From Vitis vinifera (Eukaryota; Streptophyta; Magnoliopsida; Vitales; Vitaceae): a stretch of 64,000 nucleotides of DNA. Positions within the stretch are counted from its first letter, which is position 1. The number at the start of each line of letters is the position of its first letter. A model generated the notes under the pieces. It made no database searches, had not been told where the DNA came from, and saw only the letters and a list, made by a program, of their open reading frames with translations. Positions 26,291 through 38,482 of this stretch are shown here, in pieces. The position numbers were made by a program, and so were the translations under genes. The DNA lies in the NCBI RefSeq assembly GCF_030704535.1, contig NC_081818.1, positions 30,150,001-30,214,000 on the forward strand, written 5' to 3'.

Positions 26291-29200
26291 CAGCCATTAC
26301 TGGTATGTAAGAAAAATATTTAGGCTAAAACCTCAAGCATTCCAAAGATATATTCATTAAGACATACAGCTGGTCCCTATTACCAGTATTCTGAAAATTT
26401 TTCTTGCAATGTAGATATGACTTTGAACACATACACACAAACAGAGAGATGTAATACCCTGAGTATCTGAGCTTCATAACATAGCTTTTCCTGTGAATAC
26501 AACTCAATTTCTTTCTCAAAGCGAGCTATATCCGCCTCTAGTTCTGGAGAAGGTGCCTGTCCCTGCACGGCCTTCAACGTGGCAAGGGAATCTTCACATC
26601 TTGAAATATCCTGAATAAAATTTCATTTGAAAAAAAAATAATAACATTAATCACACAAAGTGAAAATAAGGCTAACTAAACATCAGTTGCTGAAAAATAT
26701 GAGACAGATGCATTACCTGAACTAGATGCTTAAAGTCAGAAAATGCTTTTAGCAGGCCCAAGTTCAGTACTCTTGCAGTCATAAAGAAGCATTCACAGAT
26801 AAATGAGTATTTAGCTTTTTCACTAGAAATTGGCACTGGCTTGGCATTATGGAGGAAAGAAGGTCCATGAGCATTACTGCCAGAACTGGTGGCTTCTTGA
26901 GATTGTAGCAAGCGGCTTTCGCCATCACTATATTGCCTAGAGCCCTCCGTTCCCCCAGGACTATCTTTATTAATCCATTCAGCAACTTCCTCAGATGATG
27001 CATGTAGAGCAGTCAATCCTCTGATATGGGTTCATGACCAAGAATTAGAAGAAAAAGTGAAAAAAACTGATAAAAACATCAAGAAATTTTTTTAAGGCAT
27101 TTACTAAACAGAAGACTCTCACCTCAGATCCAATCGGGTACTGTAAAATACATATTTGGGATCAATTTTGTCCATTTTTGTTAAATCTAAGAATGGCTCA
27201 CAGAGTCGAAGCATGACTGCACTAAGACTGACAAACATGCCTGAACTTGCACAAGATAGGGGATCAACCTGTAACCAAATCACATGTAATGCAACATTAA
27301 AGTAGAAAAAAATGTGCCAACTAATGACAAAAAAATTTCTTGCTCAGGGTGAACCTGAGAACAGGTAGCAGTAGGAAAATGGTACTAATTTTTGCCAAAA
27401 AAAATTGTCGGGCATGAAAAACCAGACAGCCGATACCAGCATACCTATTTTATATCAGTACATAATATTTACTGTCAAATTTTATACATTATAACTGTTA
27501 GGTGAACAAGGCTTAATGAGAGGGAAACAGCACCTGTATATGAGCCCTTGATGAGTTTTTATTGATCACCTCTGCAAGATACTTCAGAACACTCTCACGT
27601 GTATCAGCATTTTTAAGGAGAGAGAGAAGGACTTCGGCTAAGCCATCATATAAGCCATTCATGACTGTCTTGATAGTGGTGAATGAAGACAATAAATCAG
27701 CTGGACGACGAGTAGATGCCTCAGAGAAGCATTGCTGACTGGTTTCAGCAAGAGATAAAGAAAACAATATCAGTAAGAAAGCCTTCTTACTTCTTAGACG
27801 GTAACAATCTTATCCTAAAGCTTTACAAAGCAACAGGTTCATATGAGAAGAAATTCAAAAGATATGGAATCTAACAATGTGCAAAAGGTTTTTGTGAACA
27901 AGAACTAGAGAAGGCAAATAAAGTGCAAGCCATGAAAAAGGCAAAAGGGACATTGTATCAAAGAATTTTGAGAAGTGTTGAGGTTCAATCTTCACTATAT
28001 CTTTCAATCACAGAAAAGCAGGAAACAACAAAAGAAGCTGTCATTTTTGCAAGCACCTCTACTGGAGAATCTTGACCCTAACAATTTTAAGATTGCTTTC
28101 CTTTAAGATAGGCCAATGAACCAAAAGCTTAAAAGTGTTCCCAAGAATTCATTGTCCCTCTGTCTCCATGTCTCTCCCTCAATCTCTAATGCCCTCTCTT
28201 TCCAAGCTTTTGAATGTCAAGAAAGAAAAATCTCCTTGACTGAAAAATCCTTATACCAAATCCAGAAAGGAGTAATGAATCATAAGATGATCTGGTACAC
28301 ACAATCACTCCAAACTATAAGATAATAGTAAAAATCTTGTCTTGATGACCATATCAAACAACCATCCTCATAACCCAAATTATATATGCAGATTTAAAAC
28401 CTCTTCCTTCCCAAATAAGTCAAGTTCTTCTCTCCCTTATTGATAAAGCTTTAAAGCAAAGGATTGTCAAGGTCAAAATGTGACAATTAACTAAAGCAAG
28501 CAGCATGAGAGATTGGAAATTTACTCCAATAACAATAATACTGATGATTATGACGAAGAATTGAGCATCCATCATATTAATGAAATCAAATTGCATACAT
28601 AATAAGAAACTCAAATCATGAAAGAAGAAACTGGACTCACCCAACATCAGGCTGACCCTGGAAAATACCCCGATCCGGCAAAGCACTGACATGAAAGAAG
28701 GGACCCAAAATGCTGGTCATCTCAATAACCCGCCCATTCATATACGCGCCTTGGGGAATCCACCATCGGTGACTCACCAGTGATTTGGCACCAAATGGAA
28801 ACCTGACCAAATACAAGAAAGCCCTTAAAGGCTGCTGAAAATTCCCCAGTGCAGACACTTTCAGCACTATACTTCTCAAGTTCTCGTACAACCCTTTGAA
28901 AATCGGGTCCAAACTATCGAAATCTGAGTCCCGGAAAAACTCCTCCAAGAACCCAGGTGGGCACCCAATGCTACTCCCTCCAAATCCATCAACACTGCTA
29001 GAAACTTCGGAGAAAATCAACGGCAACAGTGGCGACACTGCCGAATCATTTGCACCGGAATCCCAATTGGAAAACATATCCGGATTGCCTAAATGAATCC
29101 GGCAATAGGAAACCGCCAATTTCTTTGCTTGCTTCACTACCAATTCCAGTTCAGACCTCAAATTCTTGTCTTTCTTCGATGCAATCTTCTTTCCCTCATC

Positions 29201-29470
29201 ACATGCTCGCCGATAACACCCGATTAGGTACGGAAACGGAGGCTCGGCACCAGGGAAGTGCCCGGAAAGCCGATCGATCAACACCCTTTCCATCAAATCC
29301 CGTGAAAGCTTCAACGGCCTGCCCTCACTCAGAATTTCAGCTGCAGTCATCTCCAAGTATACAATTCTTGAATCGCTTTCCATGGAATCATTCAACGAAA
29401 CCAAGAAAATTTTCCCCAGAATTATATCCTCAATTTCGTCCGGAGACAATTGGGGTTTCTTCGTGGCCAT
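21891..29470 (-). CDS. PUB1: Ubiquitin conjugation factor E4 (UFD2 type, U-box; MUSE3/PUB1 orthologue)
   Basis: Sixteen exons on the minus strand: 28641-29470, 27534-27738, 27123-27268, 26717-27020, 26458-26610, 25583-25786, 25363-25475, 25126-25240, 24064-24153, 23752-23955, 23561-23656, 23316-23438, 22618-22710, 22349-22513, 22171-22260 and 21891-22073. They join without frame breaks to 1037 aa, matching the family length. The protein extends short ubiquitin chains (E4 activity) and hands substrates to Cdc48 and the proteasome. The long helical core includes [24 protein letters not shown]. The C-terminal U-box is intact: [20 protein letters not shown], then [19 protein letters not shown] and LKARIEEFI. 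In Arabidopsis, MUSE3 lowers levels of the NLR immune receptors SNC1 and RPS2. The gene lies head-on to SpoU and next to PTEN1 and CNGC2. Its promoter carries the palindromic element at 29731. Confidence 0.95.
26229..26291. repeat. Compound microsatellite (GACA)n(GATA)n(GA)n in an E4 intron
   Basis: About four GACA units, then about four GATA units, then about fifteen GA units, with one GC interruption near the end. It lies in the intron between E4 exons 5 and 6 and is likely polymorphic. Confidence 0.95.
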
Positions 29471-29730
29471 ATCAGAGAAAGAAAAAAAGATTATATTTTT
29501 TTGAATCTATAAATCTAATTTTGTTTCGAGATTTCCCCTGAAACGAAAAGGTTGCAATAGGAAGACAAGGGTTTGAGGAGTGAGTTTGGAGTGTGAAGCG
29601 GTGGGTGGTGTTTGGGGGCGGGGAAAAGGTTTCTCGGTGGAGTTTGTAGAAGGAGAAAATATGAGGACTTGGGGAATTATAATTATTATATAAATAGTAA
29701 TAGCATAACAGCATTATAGCATACATGCTT

Positions 29731-29746
29731 AAACGATGTCGTTTTT
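29731..29746. promoter_or_regulatory. AAACGATGTCGTTTTT element in the E4 promoter
   Basis: Located about 260 bases upstream of the E4 start codon (minus-strand gene). It differs from a perfect AAACGACGTCGTTT palindrome at one central base. Confidence 0.5.
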
Positions 29747-29749
29747 GGT

Positions 29750-31500
29750 TTCTGAAGTAAACACTTACCTCGCACAGTTATCTTATTATTATAAAATAAA
29801 TATCAACCACTGAATATATATATATATATATTTATTTATTTAATATTAATAATAATAATAATTTTCTACTTAGAAAAGAAATAAAAGAAAAACCAATCAA
29901 ATATGCTTGCACTTGATAGTTATACCCAAACATAAAACACCAATATTCGCAACCTCTTCAATTTGTTTCTAGAAACAATTTTTTTTTTCATTAAAATATC
30001 ATAACTATCCTTACCTTTTTTAATTAAGGTGTAATTTAGACAAGTTGAGAAGTTGTTTGAACATATCTAAATAATTATTTTTAATTTATGAGGCAACATT
30101 AAGTTTTTTCAATCCAAATTTAATTCTAATTAGATTTAAGATGTTATTTAGTTATTTAACTTTTTAATTTTTTTTTTGTTGAAACCAACTTATTATTTTT
30201 ATTTTTGTTTTCAAATTTATTTTAGATAATTTTTAGACGGGATAGAAAAAAGATAAAAATATTTGATTTTTTTTAAATATTAATTTAGGTTAGTATCTTA
30301 GCTCTTGAAACCACCAATTGAAAACTACTTCATTACCCACTAACATTTACACACGTCGCATTTGAATTAAAGGCTCTTTAGATTTCAAATTTGAATTTAT
30401 AACAAAATAATGACATGGTAAAAATAAGTATGGTTGGTCATAGACTTATAGTTGAGCAATGGACGCTTGAAAGACATTGGAAATGATGCATGTAAAATGA
30501 GGAAAATAGTCTTGGTTGCCTGAACATCCAACAAGGGATCCTCAAGAGCCGCCCTAGAGGATGCTCAAGTACCTCCAATGTTTTTGTTCCAAATTTTCAT
30601 ATCTTTTAGGAAGCATTTTCCTAACTTGACTCAACTAAAAAGTTATGTCTTTGGTATAAAAACATATTTGAAATAGCCTTAAAAAAAAAAATCATTACTT
30701 TGCCTTTGTTTCAAAACTCTCAAATTAAGTTTTACCTAAGGAAATCTTGGAAGTGCCTTTGAGGAAAAAAGATGAGGTGATCCATTCTGGAACAAGTAGG
30801 TGTATTGCATCACTTAAGTGAAAAGAAAGTAAAAATGATGATTGATATAAGTCTTACGGAGTAAATAACATTTAGATTAATACTAAGAGTGTATTTGGTA
30901 ATAATTTTAGAAAGTATTTTTGGTATTTCTAGTACCTGAAAATTTTTATTTTTCAAGTATTAGAAATATTAGAAACACTTATGAAAATTACTATCAAACG
31001 CACTCTAACTACCATGCCTTCATATTTAGTAGATTTTTGCTATAATTAATGGACCCATGACTTTTATATCCACACAAATTTAGGGTAATTTTCCATGTAT
31101 GTACAATGTTACATGTGAGATTGATTGATTATCGGATATATCATTAAATATCTATGGGGTGATCAAAATAGTCAATTGATTAAATCAAATTAATTAGAAG
31201 TTGAAGTAGAAGAAAATTGAGTTTAGGGTTAATAATTTAGGCATAAATTGTGGATTACCAATTCACTTCTTCTGAGTAGTTGGTGAATAAAAAATACGCT
31301 TACAAAAGCCGAATACCATTTCTTGTAAAAGAACTCTCGATACTCTACAAAACTGGATTTTTCTTCCTAGTGGAGAAACACCTAAATGAATCAGGTAGAA
31401 TGATTCATGGATCACTTTGTGACAAGCATACAAATGGAAGCCCTGGTTAAACAAGGGTCCTAACACCAACCCATTAAACAATCTCTTCAAACAAATTGTA
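29750..31500. other. AT-rich spacer between the divergent-side E4 promoter and the PTEN1 3' end
   Basis: No gene is supported. It contains a TA-repeat near 29815, a MITE at 30886-31006, and a stretch at about 30480-30620 with GGATGCTCAAGTACCTCC-type sequence that resembles internal parts of plant LTR elements after heavy decay. The last assignment is weak. Confidence 0.4.
30886..31006. mobile_element. Short palindromic MITE, hAT-like
   Basis: AGAGTGTATTTGGTAATAAT at the left matches the reverse complement of the right end (AGAGTGCGTTTGATAGTAAT), giving terminal inverted repeats of at least 25 bp around a short core. The GAGTGCGTTTGGTA-like ends are common in plant hAT-derived MITEs. The flanks ATACTA and AACTACCA are only loosely alike, so the target-site duplication is uncertain. 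Confidence 0.65.
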
Positions 31501-32958
31501 ATTTCAGGTTTAAAGCAAATCATCATCATCCAATGTAGGCTGAAATGAGTGCTCTGCATTAGCAGGCCCAAACAGCAACTCCAAACCAAAGGCAGGACCA
31601 CATATCGATTTCCCCTTGTGCCCCATTTTATCCAAATTACTTACAGTGAACTGCGAGGTTTAGAAGAAGCACAAGTTGATAGAAAAAGAGATCAAGTATC
31701 AAGAACAGTTAGGCAATATGAAAAAAGTTTAGCTTTAGAGGTATTGTTAGAACATTGGAGTGACCTTTAGTTTAGCTTTAGATGATTAGAAGCCGGGAAC
31801 CCAGAATGAAAAAGTACCTGCAGCAAGCTGTTCCTAATGAAAGCAGTGTTGAAGCACGTATAGAACAGACGGCCTCCCATCGACTTTTGGTAGAAGATTA
31901 TGTGCACATCTCCAGTGACCTGCCCAGCCAAGAAGGTCCATCGATTATGAGGTGACACATACAGATGATGATAGGTGATAAATGCATGTGGATGTATTAG
32001 TATATACACAATGGCTTACTTTTAGTGGTTTGTCAAAATTGTAATCCAGGCAGGCCTTCTGGTAGAGTACGGGGCTCTCTGTGTCCATTTGAACTACAAC
32101 ACAGCGTTCACCTTGCTCTGATTTCGTCCCTTGTTGATCATTGTTGCCAAAGGAGAGATAGTAACGAGGGCTGTTCGTTCTCTGATATCCTTTCTTGATT
32201 TGTCTGCAGCAACTCCTAGCAACTTCCAGGGATGGCCGGTATAGTTGACCAGTAACCTGTTTTAAATGATAACAAGAAAGTACTTGTATGAAGATGTTTC
32301 ATTATCTAAACTTTCTTACAAGTGTGAAATGGACTTACCTCTTGCAGTTCTGAAACCATAAAGAAGACTGCCTGTTAACAATGTCATAGAGACGAATTCG
32401 CTTCAATTCTCTGCTACATGGTTGAGGTAAGTTCACTTAAGGAGGTCTATAATCAACTCCCCTTGTGGAAAGCAAGTAAACTTTCCCAGTACCCCACATA
32501 ACGGCGTTGGCTTGGAATTGACACCTGCAAACACATGCAGAGTAATCTTGTATAATCACACTAACAACAACCCAGACTGGCAGTGATGGATCAAAATGAT
32601 CTAAATGTATGCATCTGCTGTTCTATATGCAAACTGGGAATGGTAGTAGTTATTGTCATTGTTGCATGCCCTACGTCTATTGGTGATAAGAGCAAGACAT
32701 TTCATTGATTTTAATCATCCATAGATCAAAAGGGCCCTCATGGTACCTAGTATGACTTACTCCTTCATTGTTGGTGGTTCGTTTATCTGCATGCAGCTTA
32801 AGAGCTTCCTCTGCTGACATGCCAGTGTAAACTAAATAGGCACATACCGTTAAGCCTGTCCTACCTTTGCCAGCCTGCAAAATTTAAACTATTGGCACAG
32901 AGATACAAAACATGTGACTAACTAAATGCCCCTGTTCTTTTACTTTTTGTAAAAGAAC

Positions 32959-33358
32959 TATTGGGCTTTGTGGAGCCTAGTTTTGTTTGATCCGGTTTGA
33001 CGATCCGACCCGAATAATATTGCGTGGTATTTTAATGAAAGATTTACTGAGGCTTAATCCATAGAGCGAAGGCTTGGGCCGATAGGCCCGTTTAGCCCAT
33101 TGTGGAACCGTCTTTTGTAATTAAGGTTCTTTAGTGTGGTGTGGTTGTTGTGTTATATATAGAAAGAAAATATTGTAGCCGCAAGTTGCACTCTATATTC
33201 TTCCTTGATAATAGTGATATCCCTACAATTCCGTGGACGTAGGCAAATTGTCGAACCACGTAAATATTGTCTTGTGCGTGTGATTGTTTTTTTCTTTGGC
33301 ATGTGTTTTCTCTATTTTTTGTTTCTCACAGGTTGGGAATTCAGTTTAATTCCCTTCA
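32959..33358 (+). repeat. 5' LTR of the copia element
   Basis: About 400 bp, collinear with 37387-37778. It ends in TTAATTCCCTTCA just before the primer-binding site. The five bases before it (AGAAC) nearly match the five after the 3' LTR (AGAAG), consistent with a 5-bp target-site duplication. Confidence 0.9.
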
Positions 33359-33360
33359 AC

Positions 33361-33374
33361 TGGTATCAGAGCCT
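33361..33374 (+). other. Copia primer-binding site
   Basis: TGGTATCAGAGCCT begins two bases after the 5' LTR and is complementary to the 3' end of plant initiator-methionine tRNA, the usual copia primer. Confidence 0.9.
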
Positions 33375-36300
33375 AGGGTTAGGTTTGAGTGGGAGCAATG
33401 GCAGAGAAAGCAGGAAAGGCGTCTAGAATAGAAAAGTTTTATGGCATAGACTTTGCGTATTAGAGGATGTAGATTAAAGAATATCTCTATGGGAGGAAAT
33501 TGCATCTGCCTCTTTTGGGGACAAAACTTGAGAGTATGAAGGTTGAGAAATATGCGCTTCTTGACAGACAGGTTCTAGGAGTTATTAGGTTAACTCTGTC
33601 TAGGTCTGTTGCACACAATGTTGTAAAGGAGAAGATCACAGCAGATCTGATGAAGGCTTTGTCCAGTATGTATGAAAAGTCGTCCGCAAACAATAAGGTG
33701 CATCTGATGAAGAAATTGTTCAATTTGAAGATGGCAAATAATGCATCGGTAGCACAACATCTGAATGAATTTAATACAATCACAAATCAATTGTCATATG
33801 TAGAAATTGATTTTGATGATGAGATTTATGCTCTGATCGTCTTGGCTTCTTTGTCAAACAGTTGGGATACAATGAGGATGGCAGTAAGCAATTCTACGAG
33901 AAAGGAAAATCTCAAGTACAATGATATACGATATTTAATTCTGGTTGAGGAGATTCGCCGAAGAGATGCAGACGAAACCTCAGGATCTGGTTCTACCCTA
34001 AACCTTGAGACAAGAGGCAGAGATAATGACAGAAATTCAAACCAGGGTAGATCAAAATCCAGAAATTCTAATCGGAACATAAGCAAATCTAGATCAGGCC
34101 AGCAAGTACAATGTTGGATCTATGGGAAAACAGGTCACTTTAGAAGGCAATGCAAAAGTCCTAAGAAAAAGAATGAAGATGATTCTGCTAATGTTGTAAC
34201 ATAAGAGGTACATGATGCATTACTTCTTACAGTAGACGGTCCACTTGATGATTGGGTTTTGGATTCAGGAGCTTCGTTTCATATCACTCCACACCGAGAA
34301 ATCATACAGAATTATGCTGCAAGTGATTTTGGTAAGATGTATTTGGTTGATAGTTCAGCCTTGAATGTTGTGGGTCTGGGAGACGTCCGGATATTGTTGC
34401 CTAATGGGTCTGCTTGGTTACTAGAGAAGGTTCGACATATTCATAACCTGAGGATGAATCTGATTTTTGTTGGACAACTTGATGATGAAGGACATGCAAT
34501 ACTATTTGTTGGTGGTACTTGGAAGGTTACAAAGGGAGTTAGGGTATTGGCTCGTGGAAAGAAGACTGATACTCTGTATATGACCTCATGTCTAAGAGAC
34601 GCAATTGCAATTGCTGATGCAAGTACTAATACAAGCCTATGGCACCGCAAACTTGGTCACATGAGTGAGAAATGGATGAAGATGTTGTTGTCAAAAGGAA
34701 AGCTACCAGAATTGAAGTCCATTGATTTTGACATGTGTGAAAGTTGCATCTTATGAAAGCAAAAAAGAGTGAGCTTCTTGAAAACTGGCAAGACACCGAA
34801 GGCTGAAAAATTGGAACTAGTACACACTGATTTGTGAGGGCCTTCTTCGATTACATCCCTTGGAGGTTCAAGGTACCACATCACTTTTATTGATGACTCA
34901 AGTAGAAAGGTATGAGTTTATTTTTTGAAAAATAAATCTGATGTATTTGAAACTTTTAAGAAGTGGAAGGTCATGGTTGAGACAGAAACAAGTTTGAAAG
35001 TAAAATGTTTTAGGTCAGATAATGGAGGAGAGTACATAGATGGAGGGTTCAGTGAGCATTATGTTGCACAGGGAATTAGGATGGAGAAGACCATTCCTGG
35101 GACACCACAGTAGAATGGTGTGGCTGAGTGCATGAACAGAACTCTCAATGAGCGTGCTAAAAGTATGAGGTTGCATGTTAGACTACCAAAAACTTTTTGG
35201 GCAGATGCTATTAGCACTGCAGCTTACCTGATAAACCGAGAACCATCAGTTCCCATGGAGTTCAGACTTCCTGAGGAAGTTTGGAGCGGTAAAGAGGTGA
35301 AGTTTTCACATTTAAAAGTTTTTTGTTGTATTTCTTATGTTCATATTGATTCTGATGCTTGTAGTAAACTTGATGCAAAGTCAAAAATATGTTTTTTCAT
35401 TGGCTACGGTGATGAGAAATTTGGCTATAGGTTTTGGGATGAACAAAACAGGAAAATCATCAGAAATAGAAATGTGATATTTAATGAACAAGTTATGTAC
35501 AAGGACAGGTCAACTGTAGTGTCAGATGTTATAAAGATAGATCAAAAGAAATCTAAGTTTGTCAACTTAGATGAATTGACTGAAAGTACTGTCCAAAAAG
35601 GGGGTGAAGAAGATAAGGAGAATGTAAATTCACAGGTAGATCTGAGTACACCTGTAGCTGAAGTTCGCAGATCTTCCAGGAACATTAGACCTCCGCAACG
35701 TTATTCACCTGTTTTAAATTATCTCATATTGACTAATGGTGGTGAGTCAGAGTGTTATGATGAAGCCTTGCAAAATGAGAATTCAAGCAAGTGGGAGTTA
35801 ACCATGAAGGATGAGATGGATTCCTTGTTGGGGAATCAGACATGGGAACTGACTGAATTGCCAGTAGAAAAGAAGGCTTTGCACAACAAGTGGGTATACA
35901 AAATAAAGAATGAGCATAATGGAAGCAAACGTTACAAGGCCAGATTAGTTGTTAAAGGGTTCCAGCAGAAGGAGGGCATTGGCTACACAAAGATATTTTC
36001 TCCAGTTGTGAAGATGTCAACAATCAGACTTGTATTGGGAATGGTGGCTGCAGAAAACTTACATCTTGAGCAGTTAGAGGTGAAGATAGCATTCCTTCAT
36101 GGTGACTTAGAGGAAGACCTTTACATGATTCAACCAGAAGGGTTCATTGTTCAGGGATAAGAGAATCTAGTCTTCAAATTGAGAAAGAGCTTGTATGACC
36201 TTAAACAAGCTCCTAGATAGTGGTACAAGAAGTTTGACGGTTTTATGCATAGAATTGGGTTCAAGAGATGTGAAGCTGATCACTGTTGCTATGTTAAGTT

Positions 36301-37386
36301 TTTTGACAATTCTTACATCATATTACTATTATATGTGGATGATATGTTTATTGCAGGGTCTGACATTGAGGAGATTAATAATTTGAAGAAGCAATTGTCC
36401 AAACAGTTTGCAATGAAGGATTTGGGAGCTGCAAAGCAAATCCTTGATATGAGAATCATTAGAGACAAGGCTAATGGTACATTGAAGCTTTCACAGTCAG
36501 AGTATATGAAGAAAGTTCTCAGTAGGTTCAACATGAATGAAGCTAAACCAGTGAGCACACCCTTGGGGAGTCATTTCAAACTAAGCAAAGAACAATCACC
36601 GAAGACAAAAGAAGAAAAGGACTATATGAGCAAGGTGCCCTATGCCTCAGTTATTAGCAGGTTGATGTATGTTATGGTGTGTACAAGACCAGACATTGCA
36701 CATGCAGTGGGAGTTGTGAGCAGATTCATGAGTAAGTCTGGAAAGCAGCATTGGGAGGCAGTCAAGTGGATTCTAAGATATTTGAAGGGTTCATTAGATA
36801 CATATCTTTGCTTCATAGGTGTTAGTTTGAAACTGCAGGGTTATGTAAATGCTGATTTTGCTGGTGATATTGGTAGTAGAAAGAGTACTACTAGGTTTGT
36901 TTTTACTCTAGGTGGTACAGCTATATCATGGGCTTCAAATCTACGGAAGATTGTTACTTTGTCTACTACAGAAGTTGAGTATGTTGCAGCAACTGAAGCT
37001 GGAAAGGAGATGATTTGGCTACATGGTTTCTTAAATGAATTGGGTAAAAAGCAGGAGATGGGCATTCTACACAGTGATAATTAGAGTGTAATTTTTCTTG
37101 CTAAAAATTCGGCTTTTCATTTAAAGTTGAAGTATATACAAACAAAATACCACTTTATTCGTTACCTTGTTGAAGATAAATTGGTAATACTTGAGAAGAT
37201 TTGTGGATCTAAGAACCCGCCAGACATGTTGACTAAGGGTGTCACTATTGAGAAGTTAAAGTTGTGCGCAGCTTCAATTGGTCTTCTTGCTTGAGGACAG
37301 GAGGATGAGTTGCAGCGATAAGGGATTGTTTCTTGGAGGATAGCGGTTTGATGTTGGTGATTGAACTAGTCTCCAAGTGGGAGATT

Positions 37387-37778
37387 TGTTGGGCTTTGTG
37401 GAGCTTAGTTTTGTTTGATCCGGTTTGACGACCTGACCCGAATAATATTGTGTGGTATTTTAATGGGAGATTTACTGAAGCTTAGTCCATAGAGCGAAGG
37501 CTTGGGCCGATAGGCCCGTTTAGCCCATTGTGGAACTTCCTTTTGTAATTAGGGTTTTTTAGTGTGGTGTGGTTGTTGTGTTATATATAGAGAGAAAATA
37601 TTGTAGCTGCAAGTTGCACTATGTATTCTTCCCTAATAATAGTGATATCCCTACAATTCCGTGGACGTGGACAAATTGCCAAACCACGTAAATACTGTCT
37701 TGTGCGTGTGATTGTTTTTTCTTTAACGTGTGTTTTCTCTATTTTTTGTTTCTTGGGAATTCGGTTTAATTCCCTTCA
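37387..37778 (+). repeat. 3' LTR of the copia element
   Basis: About 392 bp, preceded by a purine-rich tract (AAGTGGGAGA) and opening with TGTTGGGC. It is collinear with the 5' LTR. Confidence 0.9.
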
Positions 37779-38482
37779 AGAAGAGCTGCACCCCTAGCAA
37801 AGCTGCCTCATACAGGAAATAGTAGTCTAAGAGGACCTGATATGAAACATCCAAACAAAGAATGAGAATGATTGCAAGTCATACCATGCAGTGCACAACA
37901 GCAATGTTCTTTGGATGAGATGATAGCCATGAATGCACGTTTTTGCAAAAGAGCTTGATAGTCTGCAGAGGTGGAATGTGGTGGTCATCAAATGGAAACG
38001 TCTCCACACGACCATGAAAATGCAATGGATCATAACTTTCTTCGACACGGAGATTATAGACCTGTAGAATACAAGGAAAAAGGATGGACGACAAGAAAAA
38101 ATATAAGAGAAACAGAGAATACCATCAGGTATTCATGTAGTTTAATGACAAAGGAAGAACAGTTATGGCAGGGGATCCTCAAATGGTTTCTAAACTTCAC
38201 CTTATAATGCCCATTATGTCTCATGTCCAGCACATCCTTCACTTGCCAGAGAGGATTACGAAATATGGCTTGCATACGCTCTGCAGGGAAAGACATGGCC
38301 AGTAAACGGCCTGTGATGAATGACATGTCAAGATCATAACCACCAACAAGCATTCTCCTCCTCTGCTTGGATACCAAGTTGCGAATGTACAAAGTTCTGG
38401 TCAGATAATTGATCAGTTGGTATTGGAGCAAACTGTTGCTTGCAAACCTCCCTGGTCCCTGCTCTGAAAATGTCAACCCCAT

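Larger units (their letters stand above)
32959..37778 (+). mobile_element. Ty1/copia LTR retrotransposon fossil (Tork/Tnt1-like) in the PTEN1 P-loop intron
   Basis: A nearly full-length copia element of about 4.8 kb, on the strand opposite to the host gene. Parts in order: 5' LTR, primer-binding site, gag (about 33.4-34.2 kb) with a CCHC zinc knuckle, protease (about 34.25 kb, DSGAS motif), GAG-pre-integrase and integrase (about 34.6-35.5 kb), reverse transcriptase (about 35.8-36.6 kb, YVDDM), RNase H (about 36.8-37.25 kb), polypurine tract and 3' LTR. Integrase before reverse transcriptase marks it as copia; the Tork lineage is inferred from motif style. The two LTRs differ at roughly 7% of positions by eye, which suggests an age of a few million years. 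It is broken, with about half a dozen breaks. Confidence 0.93.
31510..38482 (-). pseudogene. PTEN1: PTEN1-like dual-specificity/lipid phosphatase gene, exon 4 disrupted
   Basis: Seven exons on the minus strand: 38201-38482, 37885-38061, 32761-32874, 32339-32524, 32020-32256, 31818-31919 and 31510-31650. They add up to 412 codons, the length I recall for Arabidopsis PTEN1. Exon 1 has VSKQRRRMLVGGYDLDM. Exons 2 and 3 together carry the catalytic P-loop HCMAGKGRTG, split after HCM by an intron holding a 4.8 kb copia fossil. Exons 5-7 hold the C2 domain and an acidic tail ending in DDDDLL. Exon 4 is broken: one base too many in the GGGG run at 32459-32462, a TAA at 32437-32439 in the conserved frame (after DYRPP), and one base too few near 32371-32376. 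The two indels cancel, so the exon is still 186 bp and its end is in frame. All other exons are intact. It is therefore a young pseudogene, a null allele, or a locus with sequence errors. The family dephosphorylates PtdIns(3,4,5)P3, and PTEN1 acts in pollen. Confidence 0.8.

Noticed and set aside
26229-26291. Regular short repeats that might suggest an array
   Set aside because: It is a simple microsatellite; there are no spacers and the genome is eukaryotic, so it is not a CRISPR array.
29029-29541. 170-codon plus-strand frame opposite E4 exon 1
   Set aside because: It is antisense to a strongly conserved coding exon and has no family resemblance.
32875-37884. The copia element as an active, intact element
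   Set aside because: Its LTRs have diverged and its coding region is interrupted several times, so it is a fossil.
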